Shown: piece by piece, positions 35,677 to 43,357 of the stretch
How the letters are laid out: each line of letters starts with the position of its first letter
Position numbering within the stretch: the first letter of the stretch is position 1
Assembly: GCA_018713165.1 (NCBI GenBank)
Contig: DVFR01000034.1
Coordinates: 1 to 62,236 of the forward strand
Direction: 5' to 3'
DNA length: 62,236 nucleotides
DNA from: Candidatus Coproplasma stercoravium
Lineage (GTDB): Bacteria > Bacillota > Clostridia > Christensenellales > Borkfalkiaceae
Program-made: the position numbers and the translations under genes
Notes under the pieces: generated by a model
The model's input: only the letters and a program-made list of their open reading frames with translations
Told to the model about the DNA's origin: nothing
Database searches by the model: none

Positions 35677-35701
35677 TTCCCCGCCGTAAACAATTTTTCC
35701 A

Positions 35702-36265
35702 TTACCCGTTGAATTTTGTCATCACTTCGTCGACGGGTCTGCCCTTAGCAAGCTCCACCGCCGCCTCTGCCGCCTTGCCGCACGCGGCGATAAACAACTC
35801 GTAATCTTCCTTTCTCACTTCGGAGAGAACGTAGTTGATTATAGGTATGTTCACCTCCGGGTCGCGTATGCCTATGCGTATGCGCGCAAAATCCTGCGTG
35901 CCTGTTTCGGCAATAACCGAGCGCATTCCGTTGTGCGTGCCCGCACTGCCCGAGGGGCGTATTCTTATGTGCCCCTTCGGGATATCGAAATCATCGTAAA
36001 TGACGACGAGCTGCGAGGGCGCGGCGCCGTATTTTTTGAGGAGCTGCTTTACCGCCACGCCGCTTAAATTCATATAGGTGAGCGGGCAGGCTATTATCAC
36101 CTTTTCGCCGTTTACGTACGCCTCGGCTATATACGAGGAGCACTCCTTTTTTTTGAATTTTGCGCCCAGAAGCGCCGCCGCGTCTGCCGCGGCGTTGAAA
36201 CCCATATTGTGAAAGGTTTTGGCATACTTTTCTTCGGGATTGCCAAGCCCCACTATTATATACAT
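35702..36265 (-). CDS. pth: Peptidyl-tRNA hydrolase
   Basis: Releases peptides from prematurely dropped peptidyl-tRNA. The start at 36265 gives 187 residues beginning MYIIVGLGNPEEKYAKT; the frame can be extended 11 codons, but the family begins here. Catalytic His19 is in FHNMGF, with the conserved Asn in TYMNLSG and the DDFDIPKGHIRIRPSGSAGTHNGM region present. No strong Shine-Dalgarno is visible. It lies 25 bases before mfd and is probably co-transcribed with it. Confidence 0.96.
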   Translation of the reverse strand: MYIIVGLGNPEEKYAKTFHNMGFNAAADAAALLGAKFKKKECSSYIAEAYVNGEKVIIACPLTYMNLSGVAVKQLLKKYGAAPSQLVVIYDDFDIPKGHIRIRPSGSAGTHNGMRSVIAETGTQDFARIRIGIRDPEVNIPIINYVLSEVRKEDYELFIAACGKAAEAAVELAKGRPVDEVMTKFNG

Positions 36266-36378
36266 AAAATATAAACAACCTGTCCGCCGCAAAAACACAC
36301 CCGTATAACGCTGCGCTGTTCTGGCGGAAATCCTGTTTTATTCAAAACGCCACAGCGGATACTGTGGCGCATGTTTTA

Positions 36379-37326
36379 TCAGTCGTAAATTTTCGACATG
36401 GGCTTGTCGAGATATACGTTTTCGATTGCAGATGCGAAGATGGGCGCCGTGGAGATAATTTTAAACGACGGGAGCATCTTCTCCTGCGGGATATTTATCG
36501 TATCTAGAATGGCGAGTTCCTGTATGGGCGAGGAAGCCAGCCTTTCGATTGCGGGGCCCGAGAGAACGCCGTGCGAGCAGCAGGCGTATATCTCTTTGGC
36601 GCCTGCCTCTTTGAGAGCCTTTGCGCCCTGCACTATCGTGCCGGCCGTGTCAATCATGTCGTCGACCATGAGGCAGTTTTTGCCCTCGACGTCGCCGATT
36701 ATGTTCATTACCTCCATCACGTTCGCCTTGGGACGGCGTTTATCGATTATCGCCATCTTTGCGTCCATGCGGGCGGCAACCTTTCTTGCGCGCGATACCG
36801 AACCGATATCGGGGGAAACCACGACGAAATTATCGTCTACCTTGGGTTTGAAGTAGTTATAGAGCGTGGGGCCGCCTATGAGGTTATCGAGAGGAATATC
36901 GAAGAAACCCTGAATCTGCATACAGTGAAGGTCCATTGTGAGCACCCTGTCTGCACCCGCAGATGTTATGAGGTTGGCAACGAGCTTGGCCGTGATGGGC
37001 TCGCGCGAGCGCGCCTTCCTGTCCTGGCGCGCATAGCCGAAGTAAGGGATTACGGCCGTGATTCTGCCTGCGCTTGCACGCTTTGCGGCGTCAATCATTA
37101 TGAGGAGCTCCATAAGATTGTTGTTTACGGGGCTGCTCGTCGACTGAACGAGGAATACGTCTTTACCCCTTATCGACTCTTCGTAGCGGACGTAAATTTC
37201 GCCGTCGGAAAAGTGGGTAACCTCCATGTCGCCCAAAGACGTGTTGAGCCTGGACGCGATGGCCTGAGCAAGTGGCTTGTTTGAATTGCCTGAGAAAATC
37301 TTAATCTCGTTGCCGTGATTAATCAT
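36379..37326 (-). CDS. prs: Ribose-phosphate pyrophosphokinase
   Basis: Makes PRPP from ribose 5-phosphate and ATP for purine, pyrimidine, NAD, His and Trp synthesis. The 315-residue protein shows [17 protein letters not shown], the ATP-site FGYARQDRK, the metal site [11 protein letters not shown] and the PRPP loop [10 protein letters not shown]. It has normal class I length. A consensus promoter lies about 135 bases upstream. Confidence 0.97.
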   Translation of the reverse strand: MINHGNEIKIFSGNSNKPLAQAIASRLNTSLGDMEVTHFSDGEIYVRYEESIRGKDVFLVQSTSSPVNNNLMELLIMIDAAKRASAGRITAVIPYFGYARQDRKARSREPITAKLVANLITSAGADRVLTMDLHCMQIQGFFDIPLDNLIGGPTLYNYFKPKVDDNFVVVSPDIGSVSRARKVAARMDAKMAIIDKRRPKANVMEVMNIIGDVEGKNCLMVDDMIDTAGTIVQGAKALKEAGAKEIYACCSHGVLSGPAIERLASSPIQELAILDTINIPQEKMLPSFKIISTAPIFASAIENVYLDKPMSKIYD

Positions 37327-37460
37327 TGGGGATATGCCTCCGGAATGCTTTTGTATTTGAAGCGCGCCGCTTTGCCGCGGCCGCGCGTTCGTTCTTTTTA
37401 GCTATTCAGTTTTGTGCGACTGCAAAAAACCCTTACCATAATTTTTCAGGCGCAGTACAT

Positions 37461-37489
37461 ATTTTATAATTTAGCGGGAGCATTGTCAA
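37461..37489 (-). promoter_or_regulatory. Promoter of prs
   Basis: TTGACA (37489-37484), 17 bases, TAAAAT (37466-37461). Apart from this the 334-base gap between prs and tadA shows nothing I can name. Confidence 0.7.
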
Positions 37490-37660
37490 CCTTAAAAGGC
37501 AGACTTTGCAGAAATATTTTTTACAACCCTTTTACGAAAATTTTACACCTGACCGTTCTGGTGCCCGCCGCGCACGTGTAATTTTATGCCGAACTTCTCT
37601 TAAAAAGGTAAAATCCAACGCCGAAAAAATACGTTAGTTGCGGCATATGTGCGGGGCAAT

Positions 37661-38122
37661 TTACTCTTCTCCCTTTTTGGCGCGCCCGCGCATTTCGGCG
37701 AAAAAGCCCGAAAGAATCGCCGCGCACTCCTCCTCCATCACGCCGCCCTCGACCTCCGCCTTGTGGTTTAAAATGCCGGAGCCTGCTATGATATCGGTGA
37801 GGGAGCGCCCCTTCGCCTCGTATGCGCCGAAGTAAACTTTTTTTATGCGCGCGTTTAAAATTGCGCCCATGCACATCGGGCAGGGTTCGAGAGTCACGTA
37901 TATCTCGCAGTCGGGCAGGCGCCAGCTTTTAAGCTTTTTGCACGCCTTTTCAATCGCCTCTATCTCGGCGTGCGCCGTGGCAATCTGCCTGCCTGTCCGC
38001 CTGTTGTGCCCGCGCCCGACAATTTTGCCGTCGCAGACGACGACGGCGCCTATCGGCACCTCGCCCTCGTCGTACGCTTTTTTTGCGCATTTGAGCGCGC
38101 TTTTCATAAACTTAACGTCCAT
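37661..38122 (-). CDS. tadA: tRNA-specific adenosine deaminase
   Basis: Converts wobble adenosine 34 to inosine, classically in tRNA-Arg(ACG). The 153-residue protein has the zinc site His51-x-Glu53 (HAE) and PCPMC (Cys81, Cys84). It overlaps the end of the M14 peptidase gene by 11 bases. The window also carries a tRNA-Pro with anticodon AGG, an additional potential substrate. The C-terminus (MRGRAKKGEE) is basic, as in relatives. Confidence 0.95.
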   Translation of the reverse strand: MDVKFMKSALKCAKKAYDEGEVPIGAVVVCDGKIVGRGHNRRTGRQIATAHAEIEAIEKACKKLKSWRLPDCEIYVTLEPCPMCMGAILNARIKKVYFGAYEAKGRSLTDIIAGSGILNHKAEVEGGVMEEECAAILSGFFAEMRGRAKKGEE

Positions 38123-38846
38123 ATCTTTCCGTAAAAATATACAGTGCGTTATAGCACTTTTTAAGTTGTTTTATATCCGTAATCGGGTGCGAAAGCCTGT
38201 CGGAGCCGCACTCTATCGTATACGCGGGAATTTTGAGCCGCTCTATGCACCAGTCTTTATATCCGCCCGCGGAGCCCGTTATCTTTTTTACCGCATAGCC
38301 CGTAGCCGCATGCAGAATATTTGCGCCGCCCTCGTCCCCGCCGCCGAAAAATTCCCAGTAAATCTCCTCTCCCTTGGTGTGAAAGGCAAAGGTTACGTGC
38401 GGCATTATTTTTAAGGTGAAGGTCTGCAACGCCTTGCTTTCTGGCTCGGAAAAGGGAAAATCGCCGATACAGTTCTCCGCGCCGCGGGTGCGGGTATTGA
38501 GCGAGCCCGTGCCCCAATGCGCGTCGAAATTGCAGTTTAAATCGACGCCCCGCAGATTTGCCTTCCAGAGGGGAACCTTTGTCTGCGAAATTAGCGCGCC
38601 GTCGGGATTTAAAAGGGGTATTATCCAACCTCCCCAGCCTTCCGCCGCGCCTCGGGAGATATGTTCGAGTGCAAGGCGCGCCGTTATCCATTCGCGCGCG
38701 TGGACGGCGTAAACGGAAATGAACTGTCTGCCGCTCAGGCTTCCCGCGTGCATGGCAAAGAGCGCCCTGCCGCCGAGGGAATAGCCGATAACGCACTTCT
38801 TGCCGCCGTAATTTAAATAAAAGTCCTTAATTTCCTCGTATATCAT
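38112..38846 (-). CDS. M14 family zinc carboxypeptidase-like protein
   Basis: A 244-residue peptidase-fold protein without a signal peptide, so probably cytosolic. Zinc ligands are visible: His49 and Glu52 (VHAREW) and His156 (FAFHTKG). The general base is Glu212 (YTIECGSD). The substrate-binding segment, normally DLNRNF, reads VDLNCNF, so the carboxylate-binding Arg is Cys105. Relatives act on peptidoglycan peptides (gamma-D-glutamyl-diaminopimelate bonds), and a recycling role is a guess. It overlaps tadA by 11 bases. Confidence 0.82.
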   Translation of the reverse strand: MIYEEIKDFYLNYGGKKCVIGYSLGGRALFAMHAGSLSGRQFISVYAVHAREWITARLALEHISRGAAEGWGGWIIPLLNPDGALISQTKVPLWKANLRGVDLNCNFDAHWGTGSLNTRTRGAENCIGDFPFSEPESKALQTFTLKIMPHVTFAFHTKGEEIYWEFFGGGDEGGANILHAATGYAVKKITGSAGGYKDWCIERLKIPAYTIECGSDRLSHPITDIKQLKKCYNALYIFTERYGR

Positions 38847-38944
38847 AATAATAAGGTATGCGCAAAAGCACTGCCTTATTATTTGTATCGGAGCGGTGGC
38901 AATTCAAAAATATGCGCGCAAGCAAGCTTCTGAATTCCGTGAAT

Positions 38945-39382
38945 TTATTTATGGTATTCGCTGCCGCTGTTAATCATATAAGAACGGTAAATCTGTTCGC
39001 AGAGAATTACCCGCATCAGCTGGTGGGGAAATGTCATATCCGAAAACGAAAGGCGCATATCTGCCGCCGACTTTACCCTTTGCGAGAGCCCGCAGGAGGA
39101 GCCTATTATAAAGGTGACCTCCGCGCCCCTGTCGTACTGTTTTTTAAGCTCGGCGGCGAGCGCCTCGCTCGAAAGTTTTTTGCCCTCCACGCAGAGCGCT
39201 ATTATATAGCCCTTTGCCGCGCGCAGAATGGGCTCCGCCTCCTCTTCGGGATTTTTACCCTCGGAAATCTCACGCACGGAAAAGGATACGAAGCGCGAGA
39301 GCCGCTTTGCATACTCCGCCACGGCTTCGCGGTAAGAGCTCTCCTTTATTTTGCCGACGCAAACAATGTTCACCTTTTGCAT
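38945..39382 (-). CDS. rlmH: 23S rRNA pseudouridine-1915 N3-methyltransferase
   Basis: A SPOUT methyltransferase acting on assembled 70S ribosomes. The start at 39382 gives 145 residues (MQKVNIVCVGKIKESSYREA). The C-terminal knot FPHQLMRVILCEQIYRSYMI then EYHK is diagnostic. The SAM loop reads IIGSSCGL. The ATG lies one base after the TGA of the CPBP protease gene (TGATATG), so it is probably translated by coupling. A TTG three codons earlier is possible. Confidence 0.95.
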   Translation of the reverse strand: MQKVNIVCVGKIKESSYREAVAEYAKRLSRFVSFSVREISEGKNPEEEAEPILRAAKGYIIALCVEGKKLSSEALAAELKKQYDRGAEVTFIIGSSCGLSQRVKSAADMRLSFSDMTFPHQLMRVILCEQIYRSYMINSGSEYHK

Positions 39383-39383
39383 A

Positions 39384-40319
39384 TCACACAAACAGCCCCG
39401 CTATCCAGAGTATTGCAAGCACGACAATGCCGACTGCCGCCGCAAGGAAAAACTTTTTAACGCCGCCCTTTTGCCCTTTTATGAGCGGGGTTTTATCAAA
39501 TATGAGCACCGCCGCAGAGCCGAGCAGGGAGAGCGCGGAGAGCGCCGTTACGAGAATCGCCGCCCAGAGGGGAGCCCAGTCGAATATGCTGCCCGCAGTA
39601 TCGAGCCCGCACGCCTGTAAAATTATAATCACGGCGTTGTTTAAAAAATGCGCCAGAATGCAAGGGACGAGCGAACGCGAACGAATGAAGAGAAGCGCAA
39701 AGGCGCAGCCGCATATGAACTGGTAAATGGTCTGCAGCGCGCTGGCGTGGAAGAGCGCAAAGCACATTCCGCATAAAAAGACGGAGTTGAGCTCGCCCGC
39801 CTCCTCCCTTATATCAGAAAGCACGGCGCCGCGGAAGAGCGTTTCTTCAAACACTGCGGGTATAACCGCCATTACTATAAGAGCGAGCACCACCCAGCCG
39901 CCGGAGAGGTCGGGAAAGTAGTTCTGCGTACCTTCGTAGCCGCACAGCCGCAGGAGTTTTTCGAACCCGACGTTGAGCCAGCTTAAAGAAAACAGCAGTC
40001 CGAACGCGAGAGTTACTGCGACGGCGCACCATTTCAAATCCTTTTTCGGCGATTGCGTTTTAAAGGGCATCACCCTTGCAAACGGCACGTTGCGTTTTTT
40101 GAGCACTATCGGCAGACTTATGCCGACCGAAAGGGGCGCGATGAGATAACTTACGTAGATGTACGCGCTGTTTACCTCTCCGTCTTCGCCGACAGCGGAA
40201 AAGCCCGTCGCAATGCAGATTATCGAAAATATCAGATTTATGAACACATACACGACGACTGCTGCGCTGAACGCAATGCCGCCCGTTATGCTGCCGACGT
40301 TGTTTACATTTTTTTCCAT
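39384..40319 (-). CDS. CPBP family intramembrane metalloprotease
   Basis: A membrane protein of 311 residues with about eight hydrophobic segments and the Abi/CPBP catalytic motifs EETLFRG, FALFHAS and HFLNNAV, related to Rce1 prenyl-protein proteases and bacteriocin-immunity proteins. The substrate is unknown. The predicted transcription start from a consensus promoter falls on the A of its ATG, so the mRNA appears leaderless. It leads rlmH. Confidence 0.88.
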   Translation of the reverse strand: MEKNVNNVGSITGGIAFSAAVVVYVFINLIFSIICIATGFSAVGEDGEVNSAYIYVSYLIAPLSVGISLPIVLKKRNVPFARVMPFKTQSPKKDLKWCAVAVTLAFGLLFSLSWLNVGFEKLLRLCGYEGTQNYFPDLSGGWVVLALIVMAVIPAVFEETLFRGAVLSDIREEAGELNSVFLCGMCFALFHASALQTIYQFICGCAFALLFIRSRSLVPCILAHFLNNAVIIILQACGLDTAGSIFDWAPLWAAILVTALSALSLLGSAAVLIFDKTPLIKGQKGGVKKFFLAAAVGIVVLAILWIAGLFV

Positions 40320-40325
40320 AGCACG

Positions 40326-40354
40326 ATTATACCTTAAAAGCGCGTTTAAGTAAA
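40326..40354 (-). promoter_or_regulatory. Promoter of CPBP protease-rlmH (leaderless start)
   Basis: TTTACT (40354-40349), 17 bases, TATAAT (40331-40326). Seven bases downstream is 40319, the first base of the start codon. Confidence 0.65.
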
Positions 40355-40362
40355 TTATTTGT

Positions 40363-40391
40363 TTTACTTTTATTGCAAAAAGTATTAAAAT
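40363..40391 (+). promoter_or_regulatory. Promoter of the fumarase operon
   Basis: TTTACT (40363-40368), 17 bases, TAAAAT (40386-40391); predicted start near 40398. Confidence 0.6.
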
Positions 40392-40412
40392 AAACGCAAA
40401 GGAAAATTACTT

Positions 40413-41252
40413 ATGAGAAAAATTGACACTGCTGAAATTGAAAACGCCGTTTACCGCGCGGCACTGCACGCGGGAGTAAACCTCACCTCCTCATGCAGGC
40501 AAGCCTTAAAAAGCGCCTGCGCCGCCGAGGACGACGGAGCGGCAAAATTTGCGCTCGGGGAGCTTATAAAGAACAGCGAAGTCGCGCGCGAAAAGTCCAT
40601 GCCCGTCTGCCAGGACACGGGAATGGCGGTTGTAATGCTCGAAATAGGAAACGAGGTATTCCTTACGGGCAAGCCCCTTGCCGAGGCCGTGAACGACGGA
40701 GTGCGGAGGGCTTATGCCGACGGGTATTTCAGAAAGTCGGTATGCGACCCTATAACGCGCAGGAACACAGCCGACAACACCCCAGCCGCCATTCACACCG
40801 AGCTCGTCGCGGGCGACAAAGTTAAACTTACTTTTATGCCGAAGGGCTTCGGAAGCGAAAACATGTCGGCGCTGTATATGCTCAAACCCGCGCAGGGCGT
40901 CGAGGGCATCATAAACGCGATAGTTGAAACCGTTAAAAAAGCCGGCTCGCGCCCCTGCCCTCCCGTTTACGTCGGTGTTGGAATAGGCGGAACGTTCGAC
41001 GGCTGCGCATACCTTGCCAAAAAGGCGCTCACTCGCGACATAGGCACGCACAGCGACAGGGAGGATATCGCCGCGATAGAGGACGAAGCTCTCAGAAGGA
41101 TAAACGCGCTGAATATCGGGTGCCAGGGATTCCACGGCAAGACTACCGCCCTCGGCGTGAGCTGTGAATTGGCGCCCACGCACATTGCGGGACTGCCCGT
41201 GGCGGTGAACATACAGTGCCACTGCGTGCGCTGCGTAAAGGAAGAAATTTAA
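40413..41252 (+). CDS. Class I fumarate hydratase, alpha subunit
   Basis: The N-terminal, Fe-S-cluster-binding half of a two-subunit oxygen-sensitive fumarase or L-tartrate dehydratase. The 279 residues include CQDTGMAVV, the cluster-ligand region GGTFDGCAYLAKKAL and the end motif NIQCHCVRC. AAGGA lies nine bases before the ATG. The beta subunit follows after an unusual 140-base gap. The stop codon TAA lies inside the left arm of an inverted-repeat element. Fumarate versus tartrate cannot be settled by sequence alone. Confidence 0.93.
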   Translation: MRKIDTAEIENAVYRAALHAGVNLTSSCRQALKSACAAEDDGAAKFALGELIKNSEVAREKSMPVCQDTGMAVVMLEIGNEVFLTGKPLAEAVNDGVRRAYADGYFRKSVCDPITRRNTADNTPAAIHTELVAGDKVKLTFMPKGFGSENMSALYMLKPAQGVEGIINAIVETVKKAGSRPCPPVYVGVGIGGTFDGCAYLAKKALTRDIGTHSDREDIAAIEDEALRRINALNIGCQGFHGKTTALGVSCELAPTHIAGLPVAVNIQCHCVRCVKEEI

Positions 41253-41370
41253 CAAATATTCATCCCGAAATACGGCGTTGCGCTTTCGCACTCCCCGGTC
41301 ACTTACAATCTAGTAAGCTCCCGTCGGCGTTTGCGCACGCTCCTTGTCTTTCGGGCAACTCTTTGTTAAA
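41248..41370. repeat. 123-bp inverted-repeat element between fumarase subunit genes
   Basis: The left end TTTAACAAA (41248-41256) and right end TTTGTTAAA (41362-41370) are perfect inverted copies, continued inward by CCCGAAA and TTTCGGG. The interior holds CTTAC/GTAAG and two direct copies of GGCGTTGCGC-like sequence. There is no ORF. The form is that of a MITE or dispersed intergenic repeat; the left arm supplies the stop codon of the alpha subunit gene. Confidence 0.55.
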
Positions 41371-41392
41371 TACAGAAGAACAGGATAAAAAT

Positions 41393-41914
41393 ATGAAAGA
41401 ACTCACCCTCCCCCTTACAAAGGAACAGATAAAAAATTTGCACGCGGGCGGCAGCGTGCTCATTTCGGGCACGATATTAACGGCGCGCGACTGTGCGCAC
41501 AAGCGCATTACGGAATATATAAGCGAAGGCAAGCCCCTGCCCTTTGAAATCAAGGGCGCGATGATTTACTATGCAGGTCCCTGCCCCGCAAAGCCGGGAA
41601 TGGCTTCGGGCAGCTGCGGCCCCACCACCTCGGCGAGAATGGACAGCTTTGCGCCGACCCTCCTCGATTTGGGGCTTGCGGGAATGATTGGCAAGGGCGA
41701 AATGTGCGAAGAGGTCGCAAATGCACTCAAGCGCAACACCGCCGTTTATTTTGCGGCGATAGGCGGCGCGGGGGCGCTCTACGGCAGCGCCATAAAAAAG
41801 AGCGAGTGCATAGCCTTCCCCGACCTTTTATCGGAGGCCGTTTACAGGCTGGAAGTAGAAAAGATTCCCGCGGTCGTTGCAATGGACTGCCACGGCGGCA
41901 ATATATACAGATAA
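41393..41914 (+). CDS. Class I fumarate hydratase, beta subunit
   Basis: The C-terminal half of the enzyme. The start at 41393 is set by CAGGAT eight to ten bases upstream; the frame continues back through the intervening element without a ribosome site. The 173 residues contain SGTILTARDCAHKRI, MIYYAGPCPA and GPTTSARMD, typical of the swivelling domain that completes the active site. No clear terminator follows before the T-box promoter. Confidence 0.93.
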   Translation: MKELTLPLTKEQIKNLHAGGSVLISGTILTARDCAHKRITEYISEGKPLPFEIKGAMIYYAGPCPAKPGMASGSCGPTTSARMDSFAPTLLDLGLAGMIGKGEMCEEVANALKRNTAVYFAAIGGAGALYGSAIKKSECIAFPDLLSEAVYRLEVEKIPAVVAMDCHGGNIYR

Positions 41915-41962
41915 ATATACAGATAAACCGCGCCGCCGGCAAAAGTGAGGCGTTTAAAACGT

Positions 41963-41991
41963 TTGACAAATTTTTCCCGCGGCAATATAAT
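41963..41991 (+). promoter_or_regulatory. Promoter of the pheST T-box leader
   Basis: A perfect TTGACA (41963-41968), 17 bases, TATAAT (41986-41991); predicted start near 41998. Confidence 0.85.
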
Positions 41992-41997
41992 TTAGTA

Positions 41998-42287
41998 TGT
42001 AATACAAATTGCGGCTCCCATTTTTCGGGAGTTAAAGGCAACGACCGGGACAGACGCGTTCAACTATCCCCTTTCAGAGAGAAGAATCCGGAAACGGCTG
42101 AAAGGTTCTTCATCGGGAGGAATGCGGTATTCACCCGCGAGCCGGACGGACGAAATGCAAAGAGTAGCCCGCCCCGTGCGTTCCCGCGTAAAGGGACTTT
42201 AATTGAGGCGGCTTTTTGCCGCGAAATCAGGTGGTACCGCGATAAGGTAAATCTATCGCCCTGTGCTTTTTTGCACGGGGCTTTTTT
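41998..42287 (+). promoter_or_regulatory. T-box riboswitch (tRNA-Phe)
   Basis: A leader RNA that senses uncharged tRNA. The conserved T-box AGGTGGTACCGCG lies at 42229-42241. Stem I features AGAGAAG and GGAAACGGCTGAAAGG are present. TTC followed by A at 42130-42132 is the likely specifier and matches Phe, agreeing with the downstream genes. The competing terminator (GCCCTGTGC and GCACGGGGC, then TTTTTT) is at 42258-42287. Confidence 0.92.
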
Positions 42288-42317
42288 ATTTATAATTTTT
42301 TGCAGGAGAACGATTTT

Positions 42318-43346
42318 ATGGAAAACATGCGCGAAATCGATGAGATTAAGGCAAAAATCGACGAAACGGTGAAAGATATCAGGTCGAGCGCCACTCTGCG
42401 CGAGATGAAACTCAAGTTCCTCGGAAAGGCGGGCGAGATTCCCGCACTCATGAAAAAGCTGAAAGAGATACCTCCCGAAGAGCGCCCCGCCATGGGCAAA
42501 GTTATAAACGCGCTCAGGGAATGGGCTGAAAACAGGTTCAGCGAATTTGAAAGCGCCGTAAAGGCAGCCGAGCTCGGCGAGAGATACGAAAGGGAAAAGA
42601 TTGACGTAACCCTCCCCGGCAGACAGCGCAAAAAGGGCGCATACCACCCCGACACGCTCATAGTGGACGAGCTTGTTTCGGTATTTGCGGGAATGGGCTT
42701 TGAAATTTACGAGGGGCGCGAGATTGAAACCGATTACTATAACTTCACCGCGCTCAACACGCCGAAAGACCACCCCGCGCGCGACATGCAGGATACGTTC
42801 TACCTCGGCGGCGACTTCCTTCTGCGCACGCAGACTTCTGCGGGACAGGTTCACGTTATGGAGAACAAAAAGCCGCCTATAAAAATACTCTCCCCCGGCA
42901 AGGTCTACCGCCCCGACGACGACGCAACGCACTCCCCCATGTTCTCGCAGATGGAAGGGCTCGTTGTGGACAAGGGCATTACGCTGTGCGACCTTAAAGG
43001 CATGCTCGACGAGTTTGCGAGAAAGATTTTCGGCAGCGGGGTTAAAACGAGGCTCCGCCCCTCCTACTTCCCCTTCACCGAACCTTCGGTCGAAGTCGAC
43101 GTAAGTTGCTTCGAGTGCGGCGGCAAGGGCTGCAAACTGTGCAAGGGCACGGGCTGGATTGAAGTTCTCGGCGCGGGCATGGTAAACCGTGCGGTGCTCG
43201 AAAACTGCGGAATAGACCCCGACGAATACACGGGATTTGCCTTCGGCATGGGCATAGAGCGAATTGCCATGCTCAAATACGGCATAAACAATATGAAACT
43301 GCTGTTCGAGGGCGACGTGCGCTTCTCTAAACAATTCAGGGCATAA
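42318..43346 (+). CDS. pheS: Phenylalanyl-tRNA synthetase alpha subunit
   Basis: The catalytic subunit of the alpha2-beta2 synthetase. The start at 42318 follows AGGAG with nine bases spacing. The 342 residues have an N-terminal coiled-coil tRNA arm, motif 2 ([17 protein letters not shown]), the [17 protein letters not shown] insertion common in Bacillota, and motif 3 [11 protein letters not shown]. It is controlled by the T-box leader and followed 11 bases later by pheT. Confidence 0.98.
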   Translation: MENMREIDEIKAKIDETVKDIRSSATLREMKLKFLGKAGEIPALMKKLKEIPPEERPAMGKVINALREWAENRFSEFESAVKAAELGERYEREKIDVTLPGRQRKKGAYHPDTLIVDELVSVFAGMGFEIYEGREIETDYYNFTALNTPKDHPARDMQDTFYLGGDFLLRTQTSAGQVHVMENKKPPIKILSPGKVYRPDDDATHSPMFSQMEGLVVDKGITLCDLKGMLDEFARKIFGSGVKTRLRPSYFPFTEPSVEVDVSCFECGGKGCKLCKGTGWIEVLGAGMVNRAVLENCGIDPDEYTGFAFGMGIERIAMLKYGINNMKLLFEGDVRFSKQFRA

Positions 43347-43357
43347 GGAGAAAAAAT

